From Diplodia intermedia (Eukaryota; Ascomycota; Dothideomycetes; Botryosphaeriales; Botryosphaeriaceae), in assembly GCA_021495925.1 (NCBI GenBank), contig JAKEKT010000083.1, positions 99,433 to 163,432 of the forward strand: DNA of 64,000 nt, in the 5' to 3' direction. The position numbers were made by a program, and so were the translations under genes. Positions within the stretch are counted from its first letter, which is position 1; each line of letters opens with the position of its first letter. Below, piece after piece: positions 21,182-33,035 of the stretch. The notes under the pieces were generated by a model, which saw nothing but the letters and a program-made list of their open reading frames with translations, ran no database searches and had not been told where the DNA came from.

Positions 21182-22930
21182 TAGGAGAGAAGGGCTGGTT
21201 GGTGGGACGGTTGGTTGCTGGGAGAAGTGGATGCTGAGGGAGGATGGGAGGCGGCGACTGGTGTTTATATGTGAGTTCTGTTGTAAAGCTGTACAGTGGT
21301 TGTGTGTATCCCGCATCAATGGCCAAGCAGCCGCAGTGCTGGAACCCGGCGGACTGAAACCCGAGCTGATTACCGGAAGAGGCATGCAGTGCGCGACACT
21401 GCCTTTTTCGTGGCGGTACATATTTGAATAAGCTACTGTTACGGACACGAAAAAGTATAGATAGTACAAGGGAAAGCCGAGGTACCACAGTTGGTCGCAG
21501 CGTTGGAACAGAAAGTGTCGTCAGTTGGGTCGCAGATTGCAGATGGTGAGACGGCGCAGACCATGGACCTCGGCCTGACCACTCAGTCTGCACAGCCACA
21601 GTATTTGCAAATACACAGATTTCGACTTATAACCACTTGCAATACACGGTCTGAGAGCCAGTCTTATCGTGGAAACGAAAGGGAGACTGCGGACATGGAC
21701 CCAATATGCGCTTCCGCTGGCTACAAACCCGGCGACGTCCTGTTGCTCTTTGACGGCCTGGTCTTAGTACGTCGAGTGCGTTGTTGGACATGTTCGCTCC
21801 GAGAGTGTTACTGACCGTATGCTTAAACGTAGTCTTGTGCGGCACAAGGTGCTTCGGGTAGTCACTAGTGTTGAGATGCTAGCTTCTCCGCCGGATGGAC
21901 ATGATCCGGTGCTCAACCACCGCTTCGGGGCCTCGGCTTTACCCCACCACAAACATCACACTCCCTCACTCACCCCATCACGTATGCTCTTCCTCTGCCC
22001 TCGTTACCCTTCTCAGGGCTACCCGCGGGAACCCAAGCCAAACCCAATACTCGCTCGACATAAGGTGACCGTCGCAACCATGCATTCACCGAAAAGCCCG
22101 AACAAGCCGACCGCCACCATATAAGCCGCACCGCATCTCAACACCATGTTCAGCACCAATCCATCCCGCACCGTCCTAATATCCAAACTACCACCCCTTT
22201 CCACACAACCACCACCACAATGCCCCTCCTCCTCCCCCCACCCGCGCCATCTGGCTCCCCTCCTTCTCCACCCCACCCCAACCCCCGTCCCGAGCTCCGC
22301 CATCGCCCGCCCCTCTCGCCACCTTCATCGTCCCATACACTCACGCTACGCTGGGCAACATCCTCCTCCCCGCCTCAGCCCTCATCCACGCCTGCCGGGC
22401 CTTAGACGAACGTCCGTCAAAGGCCTCGTCGACGCTCCACCACCCCATCACGGCGGCGCGCGAACGATGCACACGCACGGCACGGTGTCGAGATCGTGCG
22501 AGGGCCGGGGCGGGAGGTGTTTGATGGTCGGACGCCGCGGCGAGGGCGGTGAGGCTGAGTGGCGGGTGTGGTTGAGTGGGATTGCGGAGGTGCCGTGTAC
22601 GTTGGCTGGCGGTGTAGAAGAGGGTGAGGATTAAGGGGTCGGGGCGGGGGATGTGCGGATGGGAACGGTTGGGGTGCTGTGGGTTGGCGTGGAAGGGGGT
22701 GCGAGGGTTGCTATGTTTGGTGAAGAGGCTGTTGCGCATGCGGAGAAGAATGGAGGTGCTGCAGTCACCCCGAACGCCGAATAAGAGGCTACCCCTCTCA
22801 AGCTCTGATTAATTCAATTAGCTGGATATTTCTATCTGTCTGCACTTTCTATTCTACTAGTCTAATAACGTAGGTTCCTCTTGGAATACTAAAGGCTTGT
22901 TCAGTTCCATGAGTTGGAACTATTCTGCAT
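21182..22930. other. Gene-poor stretch with low-complexity DNA
   Basis: 1.75 kb upstream of the cutinase. From about 22150 to 22340 the + strand is extremely C-rich and from 22500 to 22700 G-rich. Open frames there are Pro/Ser/Arg low complexity. A + strand frame at about 22230-22500 includes a short hydrophobic run (LGNILLPASALIHAC) and may be a remnant, but it has no domain and is not called. Confidence 0.4.
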
Positions 22931-24607
22931 TCAAGTAGCGGCGCCCTTTGTATCGGCGGCACTCACAGTTTCGCCCGCCACAACACCGTCGGAATTGCCA
23001 GACTCGCTCTCATAGCCCGTCTTCGTGGCCCCAAACTGCTTCAAAACGAGCCAAGCGGGCCAAATGGACACAGCCCACAGCGCAAAGTTGAAGTACACAC
23101 CACCAACCTCGGCGAACAGCGCCAGAGAAGTCAGCCCGTAGCTCACGGCCTGCCAAGCCGACTCGACACCTCTCAGCAAAGCAGCGTATCTGATGACCTC
23201 CTCTTCGCCCTCGGCCAGGTTGGTGACAATGAAGTACCTTGGGTCTCGTAAGCTATCATCAAACATTCAAAGAGACGGGCCAATGCTCACAAGAAGAGGT
23301 AGTTCAGCTGGAAGCCGACGGTGAGGAAGATGTAGACGGCAAAGGCAGCACCGAAGCCAGAGTCCACCCAATCATACGTGGGCTTCGTCCGGTGGAAGCG
23401 CGACACCAGCACGGTAGCCCACGTCCACCAGGCACCCTGGAGGACCACGAGGATCCAGAAGGTCGTTCGCGAGCGCGTCTTCAGCGCGACCTTTGAGCGG
23501 TCGAGCCAGAGCTGGAGCATGTCAGTAATCTCGTTCTTCAAGCACGGGTTGGGTTTCTCTTACCCCGAGGCCGTTGCCGCAGATGACGGCGACGATGCCG
23601 GAGAGGAAGGATCCCAGTGCTCTGGATCGAACTGAGAACCAAGCTGGAACCATGTCAGCCTCAGAAATCGAAAACCGCGGAATGCGTAGCAAAAACTCAC
23701 TGGCAAGATACGTGAAAAACACAGCTTCAGAGAAGACGACCTGGCCAATGAACAGCACAATGAGGAGAAACCTCGGCGTGAAGAAAGTCTTCGTGGTCGC
23801 CTTGATCTCGAACCACGGATCCTCGACAATCGACAGACTGACCTTCTCCCCGTCCTCGCGCTCGACGTCGGCCGGCTTGTTCAGGAAAAAGGCGACGAAC
23901 GGGCCAGCGGCCTGCAGCGCGATGAAGACGATGAAGACGGTGTACGAGACCTTGCCGGCCTCGTCGTTGTCGGCGTTGAGCCCGAGGTTGATGGCGCCGC
24001 CGAGGATCTGGCCCGACAGCCGGTACGTGAGCCAGTAGCCCAGCGCCTTGCCGCGGTTCCACGGCTCCGGGTACGCGATGGCGACGGCCGCCTCCGCCAT
24101 CCAGAAGACGCCCGCCGAGACGCCGCACAGCGCCGCCCCGAAGAGCATCAGCCACTCGGTGCCGAACCGGTTGTTGGTGTACAGCCCGGCCGCGAACGGC
24201 GCGTAGCCGAGGCTGTTCGAACGTAAATCAGATCGCTCCCCGGATGGTGAAGGGGAAGGGGATGACGTACGTGCCGAAGATGAGGGAGCCTTTGATGCCG
24301 ACGTAGTGCACGATGATGCTGGAGAAGTAGCAGGAGACGACCATGAGGCAGAAGGTTAATGCGTTGGCCGCGTTGACCAGCTGCGGCGACGCCGCGCCGC
24401 CCGCCCCCAGCGAATTCATGGCGGTCCAGATGCCAGGGGCAGAGAGGTTGCACAGGCCGAGGATCGTCATGTTGTAGAATGTTGAGCGGTGCCATCTCAC
24501 TGCAGGGTCATGGGTCAGCGGATGTTGTCGGGAGGCGCCAAGGTTGTCTGTCACTTACCCGGATGGCGTTCGCTCTGGGAGAGCGCAACGGATGCGTCTT
24601 TGACCAT
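22931..24607 (-). CDS. UNC93-like MFS membrane protein
   Basis: Integral membrane protein of about 465 residues in six exons (24559-24607, 24271-24499, 23701-24212, 23564-23643, 23291-23511, 22931-23237); introns are 52-59 nt and phases agree. The second exon opens with RSTFYNMTILGLCNLSAPGIW. This is followed by LGAGG..A, a glycine-rich loop, and WNRGKALGYWLTYRLSGQILGGAINL, the signature region of the fungal UNC93/DUF895 branch of the MFS. Relatives include UNC-93-type proteins; substrate and role in fungi are unknown. The C-terminus is a polar tail. An unusually short first exon (16 codons) is typical for this family. Confidence 0.85.
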
Positions 24608-25247
24608 TGCGAGAGGGTTTACTGTTTCGTAGAACAGCGTTGTTACGGGAACGGTTGTTGTGCTGGGGACTGCATGGCTAAGTCAAAGCCGTTTTAAGTG
24701 TTTGCAATATTTTCTAGCTCAATCACGGTGTTGCAGCCCACTATGGTGTCAGACCAGTAGATCTTTCCTCTAGCGCCTCGTGGGGCTCCCCAGACTCTCT
24801 CTCGCACGAGCGGACAAGTTCACAGAGTCATGCAAGAGATACGGCTTGGCATCCAAGAGAGTAGATGCTTGCCATTCACTTCCAAAGTGGCTAGCGTGGG
24901 GAACCTCCGTGTTGCCCCAGCCAAACGAAACTTCGGAACAGATACGCAAGAGGAAGAGCTGGCGGGTATTTATCGTGAATGCAGCTGAACGAGGCGGGGC
25001 CGGGGTTGCGAAATCCCTTAGCCGCAGCACGTCATCCCGCCAAACACCCGTAACAGAATCTGCACACCACGATAAGCGTTTCTTGCTACTAATCATTGCA
25101 ATCACCTATCCACGGAGAAAATTCAAAAGGCAATTGTCTGAGTGACGTGTTAGTCCCGGAAACTCCGAGAGTGAGCAAGCAGACCTACCCACACCGTGCG
25201 GGCAGTTTGACGTATCCAAGGCAGATTTTCTTGCCGGTGGAGGCTCT
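24608..25247. other. Intergenic, nothing identified
   Basis: 640 nt between the UNC93-like start and the stop of the monooxygenase-fusion gene, both on -. No recognisable coding sequence. Confidence 0.4.
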
Positions 25248-28000
25248 TCAGGACTTCTTCAGAGCCGGCTTTGCCATCATTTCCTCGCGCCATTTCCAAA
25301 ACGCCACAACCGTGGCGCCCGGCCCGACGAGCAAGTTCCCAAGAAGCAGCACGCCAACGGCCTTCAACGCCGGCAGGCCAACAATTCCGACTCGCTTCAT
25401 ATCCCAGACATTCAGTACCAGCCAGACAAACATCATCAAGACGGTCATAAGAAGATCGAACTGGAAGAAGATCTTCATGCCGGCAGCAACGGTCGAAACG
25501 GGGCTGGTTGGGTGCACCGGCACGAACGCGCCTGCGATGGACATGTCGGACGATAGACCGAGAAATGCAAGGACCCCAACGTGCACTGCACTTGCGATGA
25601 AGAAGAGGACATGGTATAGCCGTTTCAGGTGTGGCATGTCAAATCCCTGGTAGTCTTCGACGGGCGCGTTGCTTTCTTTCAAGGCTGCGGGCTCACTCTG
25701 CAGTTCCGAAAGAACCATACTGAGCGGGCTGACCAGCACGGGTGTCAATTGCCACAGCGCAATGACTTCTTGAATGTACTGGGATTCCGCACCCAGCAGT
25801 ACCATAAGAGCAGAGGGGAGGAGAAACCCGAGAATCAGAGATGGCAACAGTGCTTTGCTCACCGACTGCGGGATGCACCGCTCGGCCGGCATCCAGTAGG
25901 TGACGCCGTGGGAGGCGTTGAAGAAGACGAGAAAGTACAGAGGAAGCACGGTAGCAAGGCCGAACAACTGCGCCAATACCATCCAAACGGCGGGGCTGCA
26001 AGGCAACGAGTCAGCAAACGGGCACAGCACACCAGCACCTCGGGGCGACACCGACCTCCAAACCAGGGACCAGGTATTCCGCTTCCGCCACGACTCGACC
26101 AACACCACAGCCAAGAGCGGCAAAAACACCGAAACCAAGAAGTATCCCGCCAACAGCCTGCTCTCGCCGCCCTCAGCGCCCGACACGACCGGCACGAAGA
26201 CGGCGACGAACACCCTCGCCATCCGGCCGAGCGCCGAGGACCCGCTCAACCCGAAGACCTCCTCCTTCAACCGCAACCCCCCTCCCATCTCCGCAACCGC
26301 CCCCCGCACCACACTCGCCCGCACCAGCCCAACCGCCCCATCCGCCTCCCCAACACCAAACAGCACATGCCTCCCCACCCCCGCCAACCCGACCAACCCA
26401 GCAACAACTCCTCTACCGCACCAGACGTTTCTGGCCGCACGAGGCGCCCGCAGCAACTCGTCCCAATACGGCACCATCCGCCGCCGCCGTCGCCTCACGG
26501 CCACACCCTCCAAGCTCACCGCCCCCGCATACGCCTCCGACAGCAGCCGCAGCGTCGCCCCCGCCCCCAGCATCGGGTAGAAGTGCCGGTTCAGCATCCT
26601 GAGGTAGGCGGACTCCATGGCGAACCGGCGCTGCGTCTGCTGCGAGGCGGCGACGAGGGCTTGGGCGCGCGGGGCGCGGAGGGATTGCGTGGTTGCGAGG
26701 GCGGCTTCGATGGCGGTGGTGGTGATTGGGGTGGTAGTGGGGGTTGTTGTTGGTGTTGTTGTTGTTTCGTCCTGTGTGGTTGGGAGAAGCAGCGTGGTCA
26801 CCAGCGCGTTGGTAAGGGCGGCGCTGGTTTCGATGGCGGACATGCCGCCGAGCCCGATGATGGGGTTGAGCTGGCCGGGCCGCGGGTTGTCAGATTGGGG
26901 TCCGGCGAGGATGGGTGATTGTGTGGGAGGTTTTCAACCTTGTGCGCGGCGTCGCCGACGACCATGCAGCGCCGCGAGTGCCACGTCCCCAGCACGTAGG
27001 TACTCGTGCACCGGCGTGCAGACGGACGTCAGCTTGCGCCTGTAGAGGGCGTCGAAGGTGACGGTCTCGGTGACGGCGTCGGCGGCGTGCGCGCGGACGG
27101 CGTCGGCCTCGGCTTGCGCGTCGAACGGGGGCGGGTCGGCTCCGGCTCCGTGGCGGGTGGCGCCGGTGTTGATGAAGAGGCACCAGTACGTGCGGTCGTT
27201 GGGGCCCGACGCGGCGAAGAGGGAGGAGCCTTCGTTGGTGACGTGGTGGAGCGCGTCTTCGGCGATGCCGGCCACCTTTTCGGAGATGCCGAAGAGGCAG
27301 CGGTATTGCACGGGGAGGTCGTCTGGGGGGTGGTTAGAGGGAGGGTTGGGTCGCGCGGGGGATGCAATGGTATGTACATGCCTTTCTTGGCTGTACTGGG
27401 ATTGCGCTCGCTGTTGATTTTCCATATCTCTTTCCCCACGGTGCTGTGGATTCCGTCGGCGCCGATCACTACGTCTGCGGTGTAGCCTTCACCGTTCTCG
27501 GTGGTGATGGTGACGCCGTCGTCGCGCTCCTCGACTTGGGTTACTTTCCTGGACGTAAGGACCTTCTCTTTCTGAGTGATATGCTGGTAAAGCACTTCGA
27601 TGACCATGCGCCGCTCAAAGAAGATCATCGGGTAGCCATGGCTACAGAAAAGGTCAGCCAATCAACTGAAGAGCGAGCTCGGAGCAAGTACGACGAACCG
27701 TTGAACCAAGTGGTGATCCAAATGCTTCACGTGCGTCAAAACCCGACCATCTGAATCTCGGATGATGAAGTTGTCAATGGTGCAATTTACTCGCTGGAGC
27801 AGATGCTCGTAGCAGCCAAGCTGATCCAGGATGCGGAAACCATTGGGCAGCACGGCGATGCTGGCCCCGACTTGCGGCGCCATCTCCGGGTAGGCCTCCA
27901 GCACCACAAAGTCGATGCCGCTCTTCTCCAGCGCGAGGGCCAGCGTGAGCCCCGGGATGCTGCCGCCGACGATGGCGACCCGGAAATTTGGGTAACCCAT
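25248..28000 (-). CDS. FAD monooxygenase fused to membrane domain; frame broken
   Basis: Five exons: 27699-28000, 27382-27641, 26939-27322, 26056-26870 and 25248-25995. The N-terminal half is a PaxM-like FAD-dependent monooxygenase, with the dinucleotide fold VAIVGGSIPGLTLALALEK, DVVIGADGIHSTV (the D-G motif), QYRCLFGIS and VVGDAAHKLNP (G-D motif, joined across intron 4). After a Thr/Pro-rich linker comes a long hydrophobic C-terminal half with many membrane helices (for example PLYFLVFF, LMTVLMMFVWLVLNV). Intron 3 uses a GC donor. At about 26996-27003, between HEY and VLGTWHSRR, the exon carries four extra bases (a TAC/C/TAC tandem). Without them the phases of all exons close to an 834-residue protein, so the allele is frame-broken or the base calls are wrong. 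Confidence 0.75.
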
Positions 28001-29520
28001 GGCAAGCGATCGGATGTGGGGAAAGAGTGTTGTAGGGAGAGACAGCGGAGGGCGGTCGAAGATGTAAAGACTTTATGTTTCGGTGCATGGAGGTGGGCCT
28101 GAGGTGGAACCACGAATTGTTCCTGCTGGTTTCTCGTGGGATATCGGCCGTGGTTCTGAGGACAGCAAGCATCACCGAGAGGCCAAAGGTTTGCAGCCAA
28201 TCAGGGAGAGGCTGCGTCGATCAACAGAGGCCCCTGAGCATGTGGAACTGGTGAACCAGCGACGTGTGCGCGTCCCTACTACCAAATGACTCGTGATCCT
28301 GACAGCCTTGCGCGGACGGAAATCAAAAAGGATCGACCAACACACTTTGTCAAAGGCCAGACGTTGAAGAGCAAGCTTACAAAAAGTGTATGGCCATGTC
28401 GACTGAGGGCAGAGTTTACCTACGACATGATCGCATGCGGTGCGTGGAGAATAAAACCCTTGTGATCGCAATTGTACATTGTTGTCTAGAATGCTCATGT
28501 AACTTTATCAGCTGCTTTCCCATTTCCGTGTCGACATGTCGCACTTTTTCTGTTGTACTCGCTACAAAATGGCATTGCAACCATAATAAGAGGTTCCTAC
28601 AGGCCAGGGAATCTGCGATCATCAGGTATTCACCCCACGTATAGGACAGACGTCTGCTTACTGTACTGGGGAAACTCAGACCAAGACCATTTTTGCAGAG
28701 CCAAAGGAGCAGTTCTCCAAGATGAAGCGACGGAGGTGATGTCAGATGAAGGTATTACTTATGAATAGAAAATACGTGTGCCAAGAGGGTGAGACTAAAG
28801 ATAAGCTTTGCGCATTGGACCCTTCCCCGCACTCGGTCACGGGCCGAAGTTCCCTCGGATGAGGGCTGGTAAGAGGGGAAGAACATCACCCCACTAAAGA
28901 GACGTGCTCGCACTACGGCTTGCCCTTGGAATGCCGGTAAACGGGAACATCCCGGAAAGATAGCACTCAGCCGAACACGATTAACTGCTGCAGAGCCTAT
29001 CTTTTTTCTTCTTTCCCAGATGGAAAGGTATTACGGCGTAGAAGAGACCGTAAGACACAGTGGGTGACACAACGGATCATCAACATCGGTGGGCCTTCCA
29101 TCTCCGCACGCACATACGGATGCCGTCGCATAGTACTCGAATCCACCACGATGCTGCGAGGCAGATAACAGATTGAAAATGCCCAGGAGTCGCTATCAAA
29201 ACGCCGTCTATCTCCAGAGATGGCCGGGCTCGGAGACGGAGGCGGAAGCGAGCTGGGGCGGAAGAGGACGGAGCTCCGGCGGGAGCGGCTCGGGCCGGGT
29301 CAGCACGGAGGACGATAGGCATGGACTATACGCAGCGATAGCAGATAGCGTGCAGATACAAACCTCTTCTTATATGCCAACGCTCTGCTGATTCTGCCCT
29401 TGACCTGGCCATACGGGAGGAAATAGTCCAAAAGAAAAATACAAGGCGCAACGCGACCGACCACTACCACTCTTGAAACACATTCGCACCACTTCCAGAA
29501 CCATTACGTCATCTACGAAC
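28001..29520. other. Divergent intergenic region, no gene seen
   Basis: 1.5 kb between the two divergent monooxygenase genes. It should hold both promoters. Several 60-110-codon open frames occur on both strands without domains or splice signals. Just before 29521 the + strand leader is C/A-rich, as in fungal 5' UTRs. Confidence 0.45.
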
Positions 29521-31147
29521 ATGGGCTCGCTCCCCACCGGAGGCTGGCGGCAGCTGGACGTCGGCGTCATCGGCGGCGGCATCGGCGGCATGTCCGTCGC
29601 CATCGCGCTGCGGCGGGCCGGCCACCGCGTCTCCATCTACGAGCGCAACGACTTCGCCGGCGAGGTCGGGGCGTCCGTGTCGTGCGCCGCCAACGGCACG
29701 CGCTGGCTGCACGAGTGGGATGTCGACGTGGCCAAGGGCGACCCGGTGGTGCTGAAGAAGCTGATCAACCGCGACTGGAAGACGGGCGAGCCCGTCAGCG
29801 TGTACGACCTGGACGACTACGAGGCGCGGTGGGGCTACGTCTACAACATGTTCCACCGCCAGTACATGCACGCCATGCTGAAGGACGCGGCGGTTGGGCA
29901 AGGCGGCAAGGGCGAGCCGGCAACACTGCACGTCCATCACAAGGTGCGTGTCCAGTCCCCCCGTTTTCGGGCTTTCTGACAAGCAGCGACAGTGCAAGGA
30001 CATCGACGTGGGCGCCGGCCGCGTCGAGTTCGACAACGGCAAGACGGAGCAGCACGACCTCATCGTCGGGGCCGACGGCATCGGGTCCGCCGTGCGCGGC
30101 CTCATCGGCATCCGCCCGGAGAAGCGGCCGGCCGACTCCAGCTGCCTGCACGCCAACGTCGCGACCGAGGACGCCGTGCGGCTCGGGCTCGTCGAATACT
30201 CGCGGGACGCGGCGCTGGAGTACTGGGGCGGCCAGGAGGGCAAGTGGGACAAGATCGTGCTGTCGCCCTGCAACGGCGGCAAGCTGCTGTCGTACTACTG
30301 CTTCTTCCCCCGCGACAAGGGCGACTACACCGGCCAGGCCTGGGGCGTCGAGGACCGCCCCGTCGAGGAGCTGCTGGCGCCGTACCCGGAGCTGAATGAA
30401 CAGGTCAAGGCTCACCTCGCTATCGGAGTGGACATTCAACCGTGGCGGCTGTGGATGCAGTAAGTACTCGCCATTGCGGCATCTGGCCGAGACTCGCAGC
30501 TGACAGTGGCAGTGACCCGTATCCCTATATTGCCAAGGGGCCTGTGTGTCTGTTGGGAGATGCAGGACACCCCGTAAGTTCATCTTTGATTGACTCACAT
30601 GCCCGCGCGTTGGAAACTGACGGCGGCCCCACAGATGATGCCCCACCAGAGCCAGGGTGCTTGCATGGCCATCGAGGACGCAGCTGCACTGGGAATTCTG
30701 TTCGATCAAAACCATTTCTCTGGCGATGTTGCCGAGATGCTCTCCATATACGACGAGGTCCGCCTGCCTCGCGCAACCCGGGTACAATCCGCCGCAGCAA
30801 AGGCTGCCTACAACATCAACGAGCGTATTGGTGGGTTTTCTCAAATCCTGTCATTGCCGGAGTGTGTGACTAACAGCGACATCAGGTTTCTCAAGCAACA
30901 CCAACACCGGCACATACAAGGTCGAGGACGAGAAGGCCAAGCTGACCATCGAGGAGATGAACGCGTACGTATACACCGGCTGCCTTCGAGCACCCAACGA
31001 GCTAACATTTTCCTTAGCTACGACATGTTCAAGGATATCGATGAGACGATTGCAAGACGAAGGGGTGCTTCCTTCACGGAAAAGTGGACAAAAGGTTTGC
31101 CATTCGGGCTGCAACTTTCGGGTGGCGTCATTGTTGGAGCGGCATAA
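29521..31147 (+). CDS. FAD-dependent aromatic-ring-type monooxygenase
   Basis: 451 residues in six exons (29521-29943, 29993-30459, 30513-30573, 30635-30830, 30886-30964, 31018-31147); introns are 49-61 nt and phases close. The N-terminal FAD fold is VGVIGGGIGGMSVAIALRRAG, followed by the acidic-end strand ISIYERN-like VSIYERNDF. The D-G motif is LIVGADGIGSAV and the G-D motif is VCLLGDAGHP, followed by QSQGACMAIEDAAALG. The family is salicylate-hydroxylase-like flavin monooxygenases, which hydroxylate aromatic or polyketide substrates with NAD(P)H and O2. All cofactor motifs are intact. It lies 16 kb from the synthase, so it is a possible tailoring enzyme but not a proven cluster member. The in-frame ATG at 29473 is less likely because the fold would then start unusually late. 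Confidence 0.88.
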
Positions 31148-31518
31148 GGCTGGGTTTTCCGTCATATTAATTCATTCTACGCAAGCGATTCGGGACTGTT
31201 GGGCGGGTAATCATTTCGAAGTAAAATGTAAACGTCGGCAATGTAGTGGAAAGCTCCCATCCACCGCAGCGGAGAGATGTTGGTGAAGTTATCGGAGTAC
31301 CAGAATCGGTAGACGTCTAAATCGGCAGCGGTGCGGTCACTGGATAATCGTATCCGCTTTGCGTAGGATACCGTCGCTACCGACGACGACCTTAGTAACG
31401 GGAGTAAGTAGATGCTAACTTTCGGTTACTAGATAGCGCTAAGATGGTTTGATTAAGAGAATTGATTAGACTTATATACAGAATACCACCGCTCTCTATG
31501 ATAGTTTCAAACCAAGAA
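31148..31518. other. Convergent intergenic spacer
   Basis: 371 nt between the stops of the convergent monooxygenase and HET-like genes. No coding signal seen; presumably both 3' UTRs. Confidence 0.4.
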
Positions 31519-32932
31519 CTACGTTATACATAAATTCATCCACTTGGACTCTAGGTGAGCGATCTCTCCCTGCCATGGCAGCTTTGAACCGAAACTGTCG
31601 GGGGTAGCCAACATAACGTTGCCAACGAAGTCACAAACCCGATGGTCCTCGCGTAGCACCTCGTCTCTGAGTAGCACAGCGACAGCTCGCCCCCACCAAA
31701 ACCTCTGTTGCGGTAGTTGTTTCGGATTTTTGTCCTCCGACTGCACGGATCGGAAGATGATGGCGTTGAATAACTGCGCGACAGGAGTTGCGTTCGTGTC
31801 ATCAACGCACCCGATCGTCATCTCGCCGCCACCATCAGCACGGCACACAGCGGCGAGACCTTGAACCAGTGGCCGCGGGTCTCCACTTAGGCAGAGCACG
31901 AAATAACGCCCAAGGAGACCGTCCTCGGTGCACAGGACTTCTGGGTCTCCAGAGCTCCTCCCGAAACCTTCTCTTGCCCGCGCCAGGAGGGACGCCGGCG
32001 CCCATCGAAAGCCAGGAGCTGAGAGTCGCGGGGTGTCATGGAAGATGATGTCCCATGGTGTACGACCGACCATGAGGAAGAAAGCGCGCATACGGGCCTC
32101 GGAGCCTTCGACCGAGATCAGCCTGTCGGAGTCGATGTCGAAGAGGGCTGCGATGGCGATGGTTTCGTCTGTCGCTTTGCTCGTCGTGCGCCAACTGAGC
32201 GCATCCGCGGCGAAGCCCATGTCGATGTCCGTTTCTGCCTTATCCCGCGGTCGGAGAGCCACCATTCCCTCTAAAAGGTAGTGAAAGGCTGCTGTGCGAG
32301 CATGCCGCCGCATGATGTCAAGGACTTCATCAAACGGCGGGCGCATCTCAATCAATTGCTCGTCTGCCACCAGCATGAAGACCTTAGCTGCCAGGTAGCC
32401 TTCCTGGTATGTCCACAGACGCTGGGCCCAGGAGGACGACAAGATCGCCCAGAACTTATCCATCGGCTTTGCATCCTTCGATATTTTGGCGATTGTCTTT
32501 TCTATGACCAGCACGGCCACCGCGTTTTGGTAAACCTCTCTCATGGTGCCAATGGCTTTCTTCCGCTGCCTTTGTGCCTCTGGGATGCACAATGAGTCCA
32601 TCCAGAATTGGGTGTCGCCGCCTTCTGTGAGACTTGCGACAGATTTGGCAAGCCGAATGACTTGGCAAGAAGGTAGACCCTTCTCGGAAGTGCTGCCCAG
32701 GCCGTCGACCCAAACATGAGATATCGCCACAAAGCTTGTTTTCTCTGGGCTATGCGGGTCGTGAGCCACGACGCCCAACTTCACCTCATCCCCTGCACGA
32801 GTAACTCTCATCACCGGGATCTTGTTGTTGTCGATTGTAGTCATTACGGCATCAAGATCGGGTTTGACGAACGGACACCCGCAGTAACGAGAACGATGTT
32901 CGATCTCGTATGTCGATTTGTCAATGTTGTTC
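31519..32932 (-). CDS. HET-domain protein, 5' end missing
   Basis: The frame is open from an apparent splice acceptor (TTTTTTTAG before 32932) to a stop at 31519; the first Met is at 32844. Motifs include FVAISHVWVDGLG, then FWMDSLCIPEA, KKAIGTMREVYQNAVAVLVI, and later QRLWTYQEGYLAAKVFM. This is the HET subgroup whose N-terminus begins with a Cys-containing segment; here that segment (HRSRYCGCPFVKPD) lies upstream of Met 32844 and is in frame. Relatives have a further upstream exon, but that space is occupied by the opposing AAA+ gene. I therefore think the 5' end has been lost. If translated from 32844 it gives 441 residues. Function of intact relatives: non-self recognition. Confidence 0.7.
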
Positions 32933-33035
32933 CTAAAAAAATACCAGAGTCAGTGATCCAAGACCGCTAAAGTCAATGTAGATGACTGGGATATTCACCT
33001 AACACATGCAGATCTGGTACAGCGGCTAGAAGAAG

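Noticed and set aside
22146..22634. 162-codon Pro/Ser/Arg-rich + frame after a TATA-like site
   Set aside because: Low-complexity sequence with no conserved block; codons follow base composition.
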